64,000 bases of DNA from positions 643,929 through 707,928 of the forward strand of contig CAVONV010000021.1 in NCBI GenBank assembly GCA_963697355.1, given 5' to 3'. The notes beneath the pieces were generated by a model that saw only the letters and a program-made list of their open reading frames with translations, had not been told where the DNA came from and searched no databases. Each line of letters begins with the position of its first letter. Within the stretch, counting starts at the first letter, position 1. Positions 45,328-56,200 of this stretch are shown here, piece after piece. The translations under genes and the position numbers were made by a program. This stretch comes from CAVONV01 sp963697355 (GTDB lineage: Bacteria > Acidobacteriota > Vicinamibacteria > Marinacidobacterales > DATDRI01).

Positions 45328-47106
45328 ATGGATCGCCTCTCCCAACTCGAAGAGCAGATTCAAAGAATCTCCACGGAAATCAGAGAAGTCCGAGATCGTC
45401 TCGGAGCTCTTGAGGCTCGTCTCGGAGAGGCCCCCGCACCATCGTCAATGGGCTCGAGCCCTGAGACTTCGTCATCGTCGGTCGAACCGCTCGCGTCGGG
45501 CGCGGCGCCCTTCTCAGCCGGGAACATCACGCTCGTCGGACGGACACTGATGGTCCTGGGGGGCGCATTCCTTCTGCGTGCCTTGACGGACTCGGGCGTC
45601 GTTCCCCCGTCGATGGGGGCCCTGGTAGGTTTGGCCTATGGGGTGTGGTGGTTAGGTCTTGCTTATAGGGCCACTAAGGTTGGAGCTCGGGTCAGCGCGG
45701 CTTTTCACGGTGTTGCCGCCCTCCTCATCGCCTATCCTTTGATCTGGGAAACGACGACGCGGCTGGAAGTTTTCACACCCGCCACGGGAGCCGCGTTTTT
45801 GGTCGGCTTCTATGTGGTCGGCTACGCGGTGACGTGGCGATGTAGCCTCACCGAGGTTGCTTGGATGAACACACTGCTGGCCGTGATGGCAGCCTTGGCT
45901 CTGCTCGTTACGACGCATGCCCTCATGCCATTCACGGTGACGCTCCTGTTATTCGCGTTGGCAACGGAGGTGCGTGCCTATCGGAGACGCTGGCCGGGAC
46001 TGCGGTGGCCGGTGGCACTCGGACTCGATGTTGCGGTGTTAGTGTTGGTGAACATCGCCGGCCGACCGGAGGGCCTGCCGGATGGCTATGCGCCCGTTTC
46101 AGTGCCTGTCGCGCTTCTTGTCGTCGTGATGTTGCCGGTGCTCTACCTGTCGAGCATCGCTATTCGAACATTGATGCGCGGTCGTCGGGTCACGGGCTTC
46201 GAAATCGTGCAAGCTTCTTTAGCACTTGCCATTGGCGTCGGTGGCGCCTTGAGATTGGCGCCGACGGTCGGTCTGAGCACGGGTCTCATTGGGGCGACGC
46301 TTTTGCTCTTGGGCGCCGCCGATTATGCAGCCGCATTTGCTTTTATCGATCGATGGACCGGACGTGGTCGGAATTTCTATTTCTATACCACATTGGCAGG
46401 GGCGCTCACCCTAGTCGGGACCCGGCTGGTGCTTCCGGAGGTCGCCTTGGCCATGACGTGGTTTGCCATCGCCTTGGCGGCTCTATGGGTGGGCGGTACC
46501 TATGACCGTATCACGTTGAGGTTTCACGGTGCCGGCTATCTGACGGCTGCCGCCATGGTGTCGGGATTGTTGCCCTTTGTGCTCGACAGTCTCGTGGCGC
46601 ATCCTTCGGATACCTGGCACTCGGCGACGACAGTGAGCTTCCTCGTGGCAGCGGCCGTCATCGTGGGCTACGGGTTACTCGTAGGAGCTCGGAGGAAAGA
46701 TCCCTCGTGGAACGCTTTGTTACCGCAGGCGATCGTGGCGGCGTTGTTGGGGTGCGTTGCGGCCGGGATAGGTGCCAGGTGGCTTGCGGGAGTCTTCGCC
46801 GACGCCCCCGGTCCGGACGCGGACTTTGCCACCCTTGCGACGAGCCGCACTGCCGTGCTTTGTATTCTGGCGGTGGTCATGGCGTGGGCCGCTCGGAAAT
46901 ATTCCCTCCGTGAGTTGGGGTGGTTGGTGGTCCCCCTGCTGATTGGCGAGGGCTTGCGCTTGTTGCTCGAGGACATGCGGCACGGCCGTCCAGCAACGCT
47001 CTTCATCACACTGGCGCTTTACGGCGGTGCGCTCGTCGCAACCTCGACTCTGATGAAGAAGAGCCCCGCTCGGTCAATAGAACTCCACTCGCCCGGGCAA
47101 TCGTAG
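45328..47106 (+). CDS. DUF2339-like polytopic membrane protein
   Basis: The protein has 592 residues from the ATG at 45328, with GGAGG upstream. The first 40 residues form a coiled coil (LEEQIQRISTEIREVRDRLG), then a Ser-rich linker. The rest has some 14-16 hydrophobic segments, e.g. TLMVLGGAFLLRALTDSG, LVGLAYGVWWLGLAY. A coiled coil followed by many helices and GGAFLLRALTDSG fits DUF2339 membrane proteins of unknown function. It follows the bc-type operon by 64 bases, perhaps as its last gene. Nothing links it directly to electron transfer. Confidence 0.7.
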   Translation: MDRLSQLEEQIQRISTEIREVRDRLGALEARLGEAPAPSSMGSSPETSSSSVEPLASGAAPFSAGNITLVGRTLMVLGGAFLLRALTDSGVVPPSMGALVGLAYGVWWLGLAYRATKVGARVSAAFHGVAALLIAYPLIWETTTRLEVFTPATGAAFLVGFYVVGYAVTWRCSLTEVAWMNTLLAVMAALALLVTTHALMPFTVTLLLFALATEVRAYRRRWPGLRWPVALGLDVAVLVLVNIAGRPEGLPDGYAPVSVPVALLVVVMLPVLYLSSIAIRTLMRGRRVTGFEIVQASLALAIGVGGALRLAPTVGLSTGLIGATLLLLGAADYAAAFAFIDRWTGRGRNFYFYTTLAGALTLVGTRLVLPEVALAMTWFAIALAALWVGGTYDRITLRFHGAGYLTAAAMVSGLLPFVLDSLVAHPSDTWHSATTVSFLVAAAVIVGYGLLVGARRKDPSWNALLPQAIVAALLGCVAAGIGARWLAGVFADAPGPDADFATLATSRTAVLCILAVVMAWAARKYSLRELGWLVVPLLIGEGLRLLLEDMRHGRPATLFITLALYGGALVATSTLMKKSPARSIELHSPGQS

Positions 47107-47122
47107 CGAACACATCAAGCCG

Positions 47123-49098
47123 TCATCCTGTCTCCGTTTCGCCGGTGTGGATAGCCCGCCACAGGAGGTAGACCAGGAAAGCAAACGGAAGAGCGCTGAG
47201 CAGATGTTGTGGATAGTTATCGAGCCAATCCAGGAGTGCGGGGAAGATCGGAGTTGGCCGACCCGCAAAAAAGGCGTAGGCCGCAATGCCGACGCCCATT
47301 AGGCCTTCTCCGCCTACCAAGCCCGAACCGTACAAGATGCCGTTTTCTCGTCGTCTCTGGAGCGTAGGTTTGTCGGCGGCACTTCTTTTCTCGACGATGC
47401 GGCGCATCAGGCCGCCCAAAAAAAGTGGTGTCATCGTGGCCAGCGGCAAGTAGACTCCGACGGCGAAGGCAAGTGTCGGCAGCTTCAGGAAGTGGATGAC
47501 GATGGTGATGGCCACACCGGTCAAAACGAGGCTCCAGGGTATGGACTGATCGACGATACCGTCCACCACCAGCTTCATCATGTTGGCTTGGGGCGCCGAG
47601 AGCTCCGGTCCGCCGATTTCATATTGCTCGGCGAGAAGGAAGACCGAGCCCGCCACGAAGAAAGCGGTGGTTAAGAACGCCAATCATCTCGCCGAGTTGT
47701 TGTTTGCTCGGTGTGGCTCCGAGGAAGAATCCCGTCTTCAAGTCCTGACTGGTGTCGCCGGCAATGGAAGCCGCGACGCCCACCATCGTTCCCATGACGA
47801 TGATGGTCACTTTACCGGCCGTATCGGTCCAGCCGAACAAAGCAAATATCAGGCTGGTGCAGATCAGCGTGGCGATGATCATGCCCGACGTTGGGTTGCT
47901 GGTGACACCTACGAGTCCGACGATCCGGGCGCTGACCGTCACGAAGAAGAAAGCGAAGATGACGACGAGAACGGCGATTCCCATCCGCAGCATGAAATTC
48001 CAGGCGTCAACGGTGGGAAGGAGCAAAGGCAGTGCCGTTATGACGCCGATGATGATGAGCGCCGTCACGCCGACGGCTTTGATACTGAGATCGCGATCGG
48101 TACGTATGAGCTTGATGCCGGCCGCCCCATCTTTTAGACGCGACATACCCGAGTCGAAAGGACTTGACCATTGTCGGGATGGATTTGATGAGCGTGATGA
48201 TGCCGGCGCTCGCCACAGCTCCCGCGCCGATGTAGCGGATGTAGTAGTTCCTCATCTCGGAGAGGCTGAGGTCTTCCACGATTTTTGTCGCCGGCGCGAT
48301 GATCTGGTCGCCCCAAAAATGGGCGATGGCGGGCACGATCACGAGATCGCTCAAAGCGGCGCCACAGACCATGATGGTGGAGATCTTGAAACCAAGGATG
48401 TAGCCGACGCCGAGAAGCGCCGGCGAGGTCTCCAAGCTGAACTGCGCCTTCTTGATCAAGGGGAGGCGCCAGGCGACCACGCTTCTCCACAGTAGCAATC
48501 CTTTCCAAAAGAACGAATAGATGATGGCGACCGCCATGCCGGTGAAAACGTGCTTGGCTCCCTTGCCCCCTTCCTGCGCGGCCAGAAGGACCTCGGCGCT
48601 TGCCGTCCCCTCCGGATAGGGGAGTTTTCCGTGCTCCTCGTTGATGAGATATCTCCGCAAAGGAACCATGAACATGACGCCCAGGCATCCACCGATCGCG
48701 GCCAAGAGGCTGACCTGCACGTAGTCCGGCACGAGACCCCACAACCATATCGCCGGAATGGTGAATATGATGCCCGAGGCAAGTGAAGAGCTCGCCGAAC
48801 CCACGGTCTTTGCCATGTTGCTCTCGAGGAGCGTGGCTTGGCCGAGGATTGGCCTCAGCAAGGCAAAAACCGCCACGGTCATAACGGCGATGGGAATGGA
48901 TGTTGAGATGGTCAGTCCAACGCGCAGTCCGAGGTAGGCATTGGCCGCCCCGAAGGCGATGCCGAACAACGAGCCAAGTACCAGAGCTTTGAGAGTAAAC
49001 TCCCGCATTTCGGTTTCAGGGGGGATGTAGGGTGTGTACTGATCGCCGGGGATCTCTTCGTAAGCTTCTGGTCTGAGTCCACCTTCCTTCTCAGCCAT
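47123..49098 (-). CDS. OPT-family oligopeptide/metal-chelate transporter, two frameshifts
   Basis: Three overlapping minus-strand frames join to a protein of about 650 residues, the usual OPT length. The first part (49098 to about 48140) has LGSLFGIAFGAANAYLGLRV, and KLPYPEGTASAEVLLA, the family signature. The second (48146 to about 47680) has ITALPLLLPTVDAW and IAGDTSQDLKTGFFLGATP. The third (to 47123) has MKLVVDGIVDQSIPW and GSGLVGGEGLMGVGIAAYAF. The start has GGAGAAA upstream. The junctions lie near 48140 and 47680 and need one base each. OPT proteins import peptides or metal chelates by proton symport. With frameshifts real, the protein would be dead; with errors it is intact. Confidence 0.82.
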
Positions 49099-49244
49099 AA
49101 TGTTTCTCCGCTTCTCCGTTTGGGACTTTTTCGATGGGACGCGAGGAGTCGGCCGCTAGCTTCGAGCCGCTATATTAATGAGCCTAGCCCCTGATGCCAA
49201 CCACTATTATTGAATCGGGGCTGCCCTTCCGCTGAACGAGCAGG

Positions 49245-50471
49245 CTACTCCACCAGGAAGCGCGAGGCTGAAATTGAAACCACGTCTCTTTTTTGGGCTT
49301 CGAGCACCCCGTGACTTCTTACGATCTGAACGATGGGAATGTGGCCGAACTTGCTCGCAAAGAGCCGGTGGTGGCTCTCGACGTTGGTCTTTCGGAGCTT
49401 ACATTCGACGAGACACCACGGCCGGCGGTTCCTCAAAAGCAGAAAGTCCGTCTCCTTGCCTTCTCGGGTCCTCACGAATTGGAGACGCCATTCATCTCCA
49501 CCGCTATCCGTCCACAGTTGGGTGTGTGCTAGAAGCTCTAGCGCGACGAGATTTTCGAAACGGGCCGCGGGATCTTCTATGCTGCTCCACTCGAACAGGT
49601 AGACCTTACGTTCACGTTTGACCGGACGTGTTACTTTTCGAGCGTAAGGTGTTAAAACAAATGTGACCAAGAGCCTTTCGAGATGCTCCATCATGCCTTT
49701 CACGGTCGCATGAGCCACCTCGAGGTCCTCTCTCAAAGCGTTGATCGAAAAAGGAGAGCCCACGCGCCATGGGATCAGCTCGACGAGCTCCTCGACCAAA
49801 CTCAAATCGCGTAAGCGAGTGAGGTCACGGAGGTCTCCCCGGATGACGGAATCAAGGTAGTTCCGGCGCCAAAGTGACTGAAAGCGGGCCTTGCCTTTGA
49901 GAAGCGGCTCCGGAAAGGGACCGAAGCGATAGAGGAGGTCGAAGGCTTCTCGCACAGCCTTCGGACTTCCGTTCCTATCAGGGTGAATCCGCTTTTCGAT
50001 CCAGTCCCGTGGGTCAGACGGGGGCACCGAGGGCGTCGGCCGGCCCAGCAACTCCCCAAGCAAGATCGGTGAGAGTCTAAACAGGAAGAAACGTCCGGCC
50101 AGCGAATCCCCGGCACGACGGAAGAGCTCCAAGCGCGCACTACCCGTGACCAATACCCTAACGCGTCTCCCATCCTCGTCATAGATCCCTTTGAGGATGT
50201 TCTTCCATTTCTGCTGCTTGTGTATCTCATCGAAGCAGATCCAAGGCTTCCTCACTCCACGCATGAGACTGCGGTAGAAAAACGTGTCTTCACGATACCT
50301 CCGGCCTGTCGCCGGGACATCCCAATTGAACATGAGGTTCTGAGAGCGATGGCGGGTTAGGATTGCATGGGCTAGGGTGGTTTTGCCGCATTGCCGCGGT
50401 CCAGCGACGAACCTCATCTTGGGATCCAGTGTCGGGTCTTCGACGAGGGCCTGCAGCCACCGTGTCAGCAT
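49245..50471 (-). CDS. AAA_14/DUF4143-type ATPase
   Basis: The protein has 408 residues. The P-loop GPRQCGKTT (24-32) and PWICFDEIHKQQKWK (Walker B) are followed by VRVLVTGSARLELFRR, the sensor region. A winged-helix part lies in SINALREDLEVAHATVKGMME. The C-terminal DUF4143 domain ends with EGKETDFLLLRNRRPWCLVECK, a PD-(D/E)XK-like pattern (E..D..ExK). Such proteins are common, often mobile and of unknown role; some are suspected toxin-like or defence-linked. It is a single gene with a nested palindrome before its start and AT-rich flanks, which would fit horizontal transfer. Confidence 0.85.
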   Translation of the reverse strand: MLTRWLQALVEDPTLDPKMRFVAGPRQCGKTTLAHAILTRHRSQNLMFNWDVPATGRRYREDTFFYRSLMRGVRKPWICFDEIHKQQKWKNILKGIYDEDGRRVRVLVTGSARLELFRRAGDSLAGRFFLFRLSPILLGELLGRPTPSVPPSDPRDWIEKRIHPDRNGSPKAVREAFDLLYRFGPFPEPLLKGKARFQSLWRRNYLDSVIRGDLRDLTRLRDLSLVEELVELIPWRVGSPFSINALREDLEVAHATVKGMMEHLERLLVTFVLTPYARKVTRPVKRERKVYLFEWSSIEDPAARFENLVALELLAHTQLWTDSGGDEWRLQFVRTREGKETDFLLLRNRRPWCLVECKLRKTNVESHHRLFASKFGHIPIVQIVRSHGVLEAQKRDVVSISASRFLVE

Positions 50472-50484
50472 AATGTCATTTTTG

Positions 50485-50526
50485 CATATATATCCAAAAA
50501 AGTCATGACTAATTTCGATATATATT
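50485..50526. promoter_or_regulatory. Nested 42-bp palindrome before the AAA_14 ATPase gene
   Basis: ATATATATC (50486-50494) and GATATATAT (50517-50525) flank the perfect palindrome AGTCATGACT (50501-50510), all sharing one centre. It lies 14 bases from the leftward start codon, where it could act as an operator or part of the leader RNA. Confidence 0.5.
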
Positions 50527-50680
50527 GAATAATGTCAGGTTAAGCCATCACTCGAATCTCCAGAGTTCGATGCGGTTCAGGCCCTAATGCACACATCGAA
50601 TCGTTCTAGCTGTTGTGCTACCCTCCGTCGAAGATAAGCTCTGATTTTGGACCACCTCAGAACGTTAGGAGGAATGTCCG

Positions 50681-52252
50681 ATGTCCCGTGGCAGTTCACG
50701 TTCTTTCCTTGTGGCAACGGTCGGCTTGTGTCTGTTCGCTGCCATGTCCTTGGCCGAAAGCGCCGTAGACCTAGATGAGCTCGACGCCTATATCGAGAAG
50801 GCGCGCTCGGACTGGGAAGTGCCGGGCCTGGCGGTGGCTATCGTCAAGGACGGCGAGGTGGTCTTCTCCAGAGGTTACGGTGTGAGAGAGGTGGGAAAAA
50901 GTGAGCCCGTCGACGATCGGACGCTTTTCGCCATCGCGTCGAACACGAAGGCTTTTACCGCCGCAGCCTTGGCCAAGCTGGTCGACGAGGGAAAGCTCCG
51001 TTGGACCGATCGCGTCATCGATCACTTGCCGTATTTCGAACTGTCCTCGCCTTACGTCACCCGAGAGATGAGAGTACGCGACCTCTTGTGTCATCGAAGC
51101 GGCTTGGGCACGTTCAGCGGGGATCTCGTGTGGTATGGAACGAGCTACAGCAGGGAAGAGGTGATCCGCCGGGCCCGATACCTCGAGCCCAAATCGAGCT
51201 TTCGAGAGCGCTACGGCTACTCGAATATCATGTTCTTAACCGCGGGGGAGGTTGTGGCAGAGGCCGCCGATAGAAGTTGGGACGGTTTCGTGCGCGAGGA
51301 GTTTTTCGAGCCCCTTGGTATGGTCGATTCCGTCACTTCGGTCCGTGCGCTCGAAGGCCAAGCCAATGTGGCAACACCCCACGGTGAGAGAAACGGCCGC
51401 ATCATGACATTCCCCTGGTACAACTGGGACAATGTGGCTCCCGCCGGCGGCATCGTCTCCAACGTGAAGGACATGGCACGTTGGCTCAGGCTGCAGCTCG
51501 GTCGTGGCACGCTGGACGGAAAGACCTATTTTAGTGAGGAAGCTTCACGAACGATGTGGACCGTTCACACGCCACTTTCCGTCAGCAAAGAAAGCAAAGA
51601 GCGTTATCCCTCGACGCATTTCAGAGGCTATGGACTGGGTTGGAGCTTGATGGATTATCAAGGAAGAAAGGTCGTGAGCCACGGGGGAGGCTACGACGGC
51701 ATGTTCTCCCGTGTCGCTATGGTACCGGAGGAAAACCTTGCCATGGTCATTCTGACCAACAGCATGACCGGGCTCCCCGACGCGCTTTCGTACCGCGTCC
51801 TCGACATGTACCTGGCTACGGGAGGGCGAGATTGGAGTGAGGAGTTTCTCGTCAGAAGTAAGGAAAACAAGGCGAAAAAATCGGAGGAGAGAGCCAAAAC
51901 GGAAGCAGCCCGGGCGGCCGGAACCCAACCCTCGCACCCTCCCGACAAATATACAGGCACCTACGGTGGAGCATTCTACGGAGATGCCACCGTCTCCTTG
52001 GAGAACGGAAACCTGATGCTACGGCTCCTTCCCAACCGGGATCTGAAAGGCCAATTGACCCACTGGCACTACGACACCTTTGAGATCCAGTGGGAACACG
52101 ATTTCCCGTGGTTTGGCCATGGCACGGTGCAGTTCCTTTTGGATGCCGCTGGCGAGGTCGTCGAGATGAAGATGGATGTCCCCAACGACGATTTCTGGTT
52201 TACCGAACTCGAGCTCAAAAAGAAGGAGCCAGTAGAAGCCAGTCAACGGTAA
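50681..52252 (+). CDS. Class C beta-lactamase-like serine hydrolase with DUF3471-type C-terminus
   Basis: The protein has 523 residues with AGGAGG before the ATG and a signal peptide (SFLVATVGLCLFAAMSLAES). The active-site motifs are SNTK with Ser87 and Lys90, YSN with Tyr180, and HGG in VVSHGGGYDG. These match the penicillin-binding/class C fold. About 110 C-terminal residues after a Lys/Glu-rich linker form a beta-rich domain (KYTGTYGGAFYGDATVSLEN) like DUF3471. Such hydrolases act on peptides or esters outside the cytoplasm; true beta-lactamase activity is not implied. It is a single gene. Confidence 0.92.
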   Translation: MSRGSSRSFLVATVGLCLFAAMSLAESAVDLDELDAYIEKARSDWEVPGLAVAIVKDGEVVFSRGYGVREVGKSEPVDDRTLFAIASNTKAFTAAALAKLVDEGKLRWTDRVIDHLPYFELSSPYVTREMRVRDLLCHRSGLGTFSGDLVWYGTSYSREEVIRRARYLEPKSSFRERYGYSNIMFLTAGEVVAEAADRSWDGFVREEFFEPLGMVDSVTSVRALEGQANVATPHGERNGRIMTFPWYNWDNVAPAGGIVSNVKDMARWLRLQLGRGTLDGKTYFSEEASRTMWTVHTPLSVSKESKERYPSTHFRGYGLGWSLMDYQGRKVVSHGGGYDGMFSRVAMVPEENLAMVILTNSMTGLPDALSYRVLDMYLATGGRDWSEEFLVRSKENKAKKSEERAKTEAARAAGTQPSHPPDKYTGTYGGAFYGDATVSLENGNLMLRLLPNRDLKGQLTHWHYDTFEIQWEHDFPWFGHGTVQFLLDAAGEVVEMKMDVPNDDFWFTELELKKKEPVEASQR

Positions 52253-52345
52253 CCGAGTACCCAGTAACCGGTGAACAGTGAACAGTGAAGAAGAGAAGTG
52301 AGAAGACAGACGCCAGTGACGAGTGGGCGGTAGGCGGTAGGCAGA
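52253..52345. repeat. Low-complexity direct repeats after the serine hydrolase
   Basis: Short units such as GTAACCG, GTGAACA (twice in a row) and GGCGGTA (twice) fill the space. No function is evident. Confidence 0.5.
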
Positions 52346-52742
52346 GGCCAGAGTTAACCATGTTCCCGGTTGCACAAGATCAGTGAACAGTTAGTTAGTG
52401 AAGAGGGGAGGCGTTTGGTTTTGCGGTGCGGCGTGCGAAATGAGCTAGCAGGGGCTGACTTCTAGCTTGTCAATCGCCTCCGCGCTTCTCTTCAGGGAAT
52501 ATCTCGAGACCTCCGAGATCCTCCGGGAGGATAGGAACCCCTGAACGGGCGCGGGGCTAGCAGCGCATGGCTACAACGACGCCGACGGGAATAGTCGACA
52601 CCAACGCCGACCTTCAGGGTGACCAGAACTGGTGCGCCCCTCGAGGCCGAGCCGGTTGGGTCGAAAGCCCGTGTGGCGGGCCAACGTTTTCTTTTTGACA
52701 TCCAGATAATGCATGCTGATCTTCATTTGACGCCTCTAGCTA
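52346..52742. other. Intergenic stretch with no confirmed gene
   Basis: A GC-rich block at 52490-52700 gives an open minus-strand frame of 69 codons starting MSKRKRWPATRAFDP, with an Arg-rich end. It lacks a ribosome site and resembles no family known to me. The flanking bases are AT-rich and hold nothing recognisable. Confidence 0.4.
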
Positions 52743-52929
52743 ATCCAAATATGTGGATATCGATCCAGAAATCAGAATTCTCTGCATGAAGAGACGAAGT
52801 TTAGTTCCGATCCGGCTAAGGTGTTCTTTTTGAAACAGATAATGGCGCCGGAGATTCAATTAATTGAAAAAGACGCCTCACGCGCTGTTCAGGCTCTCGG
52901 AATCTCAGAATTCATCCAAAACTTTGGAT
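52743..52929. promoter_or_regulatory. Two ATCCAAA-N5-GGAT dyads upstream of receptor 1
   Basis: ATCCAAATATGTGGAT (52743-52758) and ATCCAAAACTTTGGAT (52914-52929) fit one 16-bp pattern. The nearer site is a perfect dyad with 7-bp arms and ends 102 bases before the sigma-54 element. Near-identical sites stand before receptor 2 at the same distance. A palindrome TTCAATTAATTGAA (52855-52868) lies between them. They are candidate enhancer sites of an activator not encoded here. Confidence 0.55.
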
Positions 52930-53031
52930 CGGCTGAGTGCTGAGACTGTTCGGGTAGCACAAAAAGAGCAAATAACATGAATCAATTGCGTCATAAAACA
53001 AGAAGTTTTCATGAACAAACCCTGTGATTTA

Positions 53032-53046
53032 TGGCAGGTTTCTTGC
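53032..53046 (+). promoter_or_regulatory. Sigma-54 promoter of TonB-dependent receptor 1
   Basis: TGGCAGGTTTCTTGC has GG-N10-GC spacing and matches TGGCAN-N5-TTGC. It lies 200 bases before the receptor ATG, implying a leader of about 190 bases, as for receptor 2. Confidence 0.6.
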
Positions 53047-53246
53047 TTTACGGATGATGGGGAGCTGAAAATCCGGTGTGCGACTTGAGAGTTTTGTCTA
53101 ACGCGAATCTCACTCACTGAGTGAGCGGTTGTTTGCTCTTCGCATTTAGACCACACCACTCTCGGGCCGACGAGGCACCCCTTTTTCAGCCACTTCGAAA
53201 TTAGCTTGAACTCAATACGAGTTTTTCTACTTTCATGGAGGTGAAA

Positions 53247-56200
53247 ATGAAGCGACTTACTATTCTCTTCTGTGTCCTTGCCGTTGGACTCGTATCAACG
53301 ATGGCATTGGCGCAGGTCGTAACCACAGGCACGATGGTGGTGATCGTGCAAGACGAGCAGGGCGGGCGCCTTCCAGGCGCAACCGTATCTGCTGCTGCTG
53401 CGGACTCGATCACCAGTCGAGAAGCGGTGACCAACGAGGCGGGTGAGGCCGAATTGCGGGCCATGAATCCGTCGGCGGCGTACGTGGTTACCGTCGATAT
53501 GCCGGGATTTGCTCCGGCACGATTCGAGAACGTGCTGGTCCGTTCCGGTCACACGGCGACGGTCCGTGCCACGATGAGCATCAGCGGCATTCAGGAAACG
53601 GTCACCGTGACCTCTGAAACGCCCCTCGTGGACACCAAAAGCTCGATCAAGGGTCAGGACGTGACCCTGGAGCTGACGGAGTCACTACCTACGGGTCGCA
53701 GCTATCAGAGCTATCTACAGCTCGTTCCCGGCGTCATGCCCGATGACCCCGACGCCGAAGGTAATCCGGCTTCCAAGGGCGGACTGAACTACCAAGACGT
53801 CGGCGGCGACACGGGCGTCTCCCGAGACAACTTCTACTACATCGACGGCATCAACGTCACCGACCCGATCACGGGAACCTTCGGCGCCAACCTCAACACC
53901 GAGATCATCCAGGAACAGAAGGTCGTCACCGGCGGTATCCCGGCGGAGTTCGTCGGAACCCCGGGTATGGTCTCCAACGTGATCTTGAAGGCGGGCAGCA
54001 ACAACTTCAGCGGGTCCGTGAACTACTTCTTCCAGAACGACAGCCTCCAGGCGGCCAACCAGAACCTGGAGGACCAGAAGTTTTCGACCTTCGACGCGGC
54101 AGGAACGTTTGGCGGACCGATCATTCAAGACAAGGCGTGGTTCTTCGCAAGCTATCGCCGAGTGGAGCGCGACGACGATGTCGTCGCGACCGACACCAAC
54201 GAGTTCCTGCGTACCGTGAATCGAAGCGAGAACCAAGGCTACGCTCGAGCCACCTTCTCGCCCACCGCGAACGACACCTTCAGCTTCACCTGGTTGAGCG
54301 ACCCGATGACGGCATCTGGCCGGCGCGAGCCCGATATCAGCAACGCTCGGGATAGGACGCGAGAACAGGGCGGGAATCGATACAACGTCAAGTACTCCCG
54401 TCTCTTCGGTACCGACACGCTTCTAGACGTGGGCTGGAACAAGCACAACGGCGAGGTCTCCGATTTCTCGGCGATTCGGGAGCCGCAGAACGACCTTTTC
54501 TTCCGTGCCGGCGACGACTTCACGCGGGCCGACCAAGAACTGGGTGGCTGGGGCCAGGAGATCATCGACGAGCGGGATACGCAGCTCATCCGCGCGTCGG
54601 TCAACCACAGCATCAACCAGCACGAGATCAGGGCCGGATTCGAGTATCAGGAGAGGTCGAACTTTCGAGAGGGTATCTATTTGGGAACCCCCCCTGCTAT
54701 ATGGGCCTCCTTGGACAACAGTCTGACGGGACTTACAGCGATCGAGCTCGTCAGCGGAGGCTATTCAGGAAACCAGCAGTTCGACCCCACCAACGCGAGC
54801 GACTTCGGAGGCTTCATCAAGACCATCGACGCTAGAGCAGATCGCCAGGTGTTCTACGATGCTTACGATACGAATGGGGACGGCACCATTACCCAGGCAG
54901 AGCTCGGCGCCAGCATGGTGTATGACAGCACGGCTGGGAATCCCAACGGCAAGGTCAACTACGATCGGACGGAACAGGTCGCCGACGGTTCGCAGTTCAC
55001 GAAGTCACGAGGCTACAGCATGTTCGCCCAGGACACGTTCCAGTGGGACAAGCTGGTGGTCAATGCCGGCTTGCGTGTCGAGCGCTTTGTGCACTACAAC
55101 ACGCTCGGCGAAGTCTCGTATAGATTCCCCTATACCTGGGCTCCCCGGCTGAGCGCTATCTATGACATCATGGGTGACGGGCGCCAGAAGATCTCCGCTT
55201 TCTGGGGTCGGTACTTCGATCCTGTCCGCGGCGGTATGACCAACTTCGCCGGCTCCATTTCCGGGCGTACCCGCGAAGAGCAGGTCTGGGCCGGGGTCGT
55301 TGGCGAGTTTATTAATTACCGGACACGAGGCGGACCGACGCAGCCGGATGCCTTGTGGGCGCTAACGACCAAGACGCCGTACACGGATGATCTCCAGATT
55401 GCCTACGAGATCGATCTCGGCAACAACATGAGCTTCGAGGCCCTCTACACCAGACGGCCTACCCGCGACGTCCTCGAGGACTACGACCTGGCTCTTTATG
55501 CGTACGCCACCGATGGCTCCACGCTCTACCCCGGGCCCATCGATCATCCCGACTCCATGTTCTTGGGCTTCGACTACTTCGGCTACACCGAGAACCCGGG
55601 CTCGAACTTCGTCATCGCCACCCTGGCGAACGGCAAACGGGACTACCAGGGCGTTGAGTTCACCTGGCGGAAACGCTACTCCAACAACTGGCAAGCTTTG
55701 GTGTCATATACTTACAACGACGCCGAGGGCAACACCAACTCCGACTCCAACGCGGACTTCCAGGGTGACGTGATCTGGCTGGATCCGGAATCACCGAATC
55801 AGTACGGCCGTCAGCCGGGCCTGATCAATCACATGATGAAGGGTGCCTTCACCTATCGGTTAGACATGGGCCTCGAGTTCGGTGGTTTCTACCGCTGGAA
55901 CTCGGGCCTTTGGCTCAGCAGGACGTTCAACGCCTCCTCACGGCACCTACCGGCTCGCACCTCGGAAGTGGGGTTGGATCCCTTCGAATACGCCGGTATC
56001 ACCCGAGCCTGGATCGCCCCCGATACCGTGGGCGTACTCGACAACCCGTCCTGGGGTCAGCTCGATCTTCGTGTCCAGTACATCGCGAACTTGGGCAGGA
56101 GCCTGGTGGGAGAGTTCTTCCTCGACGTCTTCAACGTCACCAACGGCCAGGGTCCCACTCGAACGATGGATCTCATCGCCGGAGAAGGAGCCGATGCCTT

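Noticed and set aside
52492..52701. 69-codon minus-strand frame in the 52.5 kb gap
   Set aside because: There is no ribosome site or recognisable domain; GC-rich DNA easily gives such Arg-rich open frames.
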